The translations under genes were made by a program, and so were the position numbers. Positions 5,568 to 6,000 of a stretch of DNA of 6,000 bases are shown in pieces. Every line of letters begins with the position of its first letter. The first letter of the stretch is position 1. The DNA comes from Betaproteobacteria bacterium (lineage in GTDB: Bacteria; Pseudomonadota; Gammaproteobacteria; Burkholderiales; Burkholderiaceae). The notes below the pieces were generated by a model. It worked only from the letters and a program-made list of their open reading frames with translations. It made no database searches and was not told the origin of the DNA. The stretch is from positions 1 to 6,000 of the forward strand of contig RFXC01000238.1 in the NCBI GenBank assembly GCA_009921765.1, in the 5' to 3' direction.

Positions 5568-6000
5568 ATGCAAATCGAGAAAGCTGCAATTCATACTCGT
5601 CGCCCTTGGCTTCGCTGGTCGGCCCTGGCCGCCACCGTGCTTGCAATCAGCGCCTGCGCGACCGCACCGACCGGGCCATCGATGCTCGTGCTTCCCGGAA
5701 GTGGCAAGAGCTTCGACACCTTCCGGTTTGATGATTTCGAGTGCCGCAATTTCGCTACCGCACAGGCCAACACCCAAGGGGCCGACCAGGCGCGCCAGGA
5801 CAGCTTGCTTCGCGGTGCGGCGATAGGCACCGTGGTGGGCGCGATTGCGGGCGCCGCGATCGACGGCTCGCGTGGCGCTGGGGTGGGCGCTGGCACCGGG
5901 CTTCTGATCGGTACCGCGAGTGGCGCCTCGAGCGGTTCGGGTGGTGCTTTAGCGATTGCTGTTGCCGATACGGTCATGATGTTGCAGTACGCGGTTTATT
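5568..6000 (+). CDS. Glycine-zipper lipoprotein (partial)
   Basis: The first 144 codons of this gene are visible; it is still open at the right edge. A basic lead (TRRPWLRW, 10-17) and a hydrophobic stretch (18-29) end in the lipobox ISAC (27-30), so C30 should be lipidated and the protein anchored in a membrane, probably the outer one. The mature part has the family signature MLVLPGSGKSFDTFRFDDFECRNFA (39-63). A Gly/Ala stretch follows at 83-124 (GAAIGTVVGAIAGAAIDGSRGAGVGAGTGLLIG...) with repeated GxxxG spacing, the glycine zipper thought to pack in membranes. Relatives, as I recall them, end in a short RYDxAYxQCMYAxG-like tail. Here the frame reads ALAIAVADTVMMLQYAVY instead, without that cysteine. 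The secreted Pro/Tyr-rich protein gene lies 75 bases upstream on the same strand and is probably cotranscribed. No function is established. Confidence 0.8.
   Translation, partial: MQIEKAAIHTRRPWLRWSALAATVLAISACATAPTGPSMLVLPGSGKSFDTFRFDDFECRNFATAQANTQGADQARQDSLLRGAAIGTVVGAIAGAAIDGSRGAGVGAGTGLLIGTASGASSGSGGALAIAVADTVMMLQYAVY

Overview
This window is GC-rich, densely coding chromosomal DNA. It probably comes from a betaproteobacterium, and the style of the proteins suggests the Rhodocyclales (Azoarcus/Thauera-like) or a neighbouring group; that placement is inference. It holds six genes, two of them cut by the window edges. I see no mobile element, CRISPR array, rRNA or tRNA.

Left part, minus strand (1-1792): an MFS permease of about 415 residues is followed 30 bases later by the start of mnmC, the bifunctional tRNA wobble-uridine modification enzyme. 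Only its N-terminal methyltransferase domain lies in the window, and the gene runs off the left edge. The permease faces, across a 40-base gap, a plus-strand gene for a DUF3108 protein (1833-3107). That protein has a TonB-like N-terminal membrane anchor and a long Pro/Ala/Ser-rich periplasmic spacer. The gap holds a perfect AGTGTA/TACACT dyad.

Middle, minus strand (3086-4835): a small exported mono-heme c-type cytochrome is followed after 13 bases by fumarylacetoacetase, the last enzyme of tyrosine/homogentisate degradation. All the active-site residues I could map by recalled alignment to the mouse enzyme are present. The 3' end of fumarylacetoacetase overlaps the convergent DUF3108 gene by 22 bases.

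Right part, plus strand (4971-6000): the region upstream of the cytochrome carries three TGTAAG/CTTACA direct repeats about one helical turn apart, the last overlapping a good -10 box for the cytochrome gene. Reading the other way are two envelope genes: a small secreted Pro/Tyr-rich protein with a two-cysteine C-terminal motif, then a glycine-zipper lipoprotein cut by the right edge. The two are probably cotranscribed. The lipoprotein's last visible residues do not look like the family's usual ending and may hide a frameshift.

Most of the window is ordinary housekeeping, catabolic and envelope content. The points most worth a second look are the repeat array before the cytochrome gene, the cytochrome-fumarylacetoacetase pairing, and the secreted-protein/glycine-zipper pair with its odd tail. 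I do not see convincing evidence of a wholly new system.
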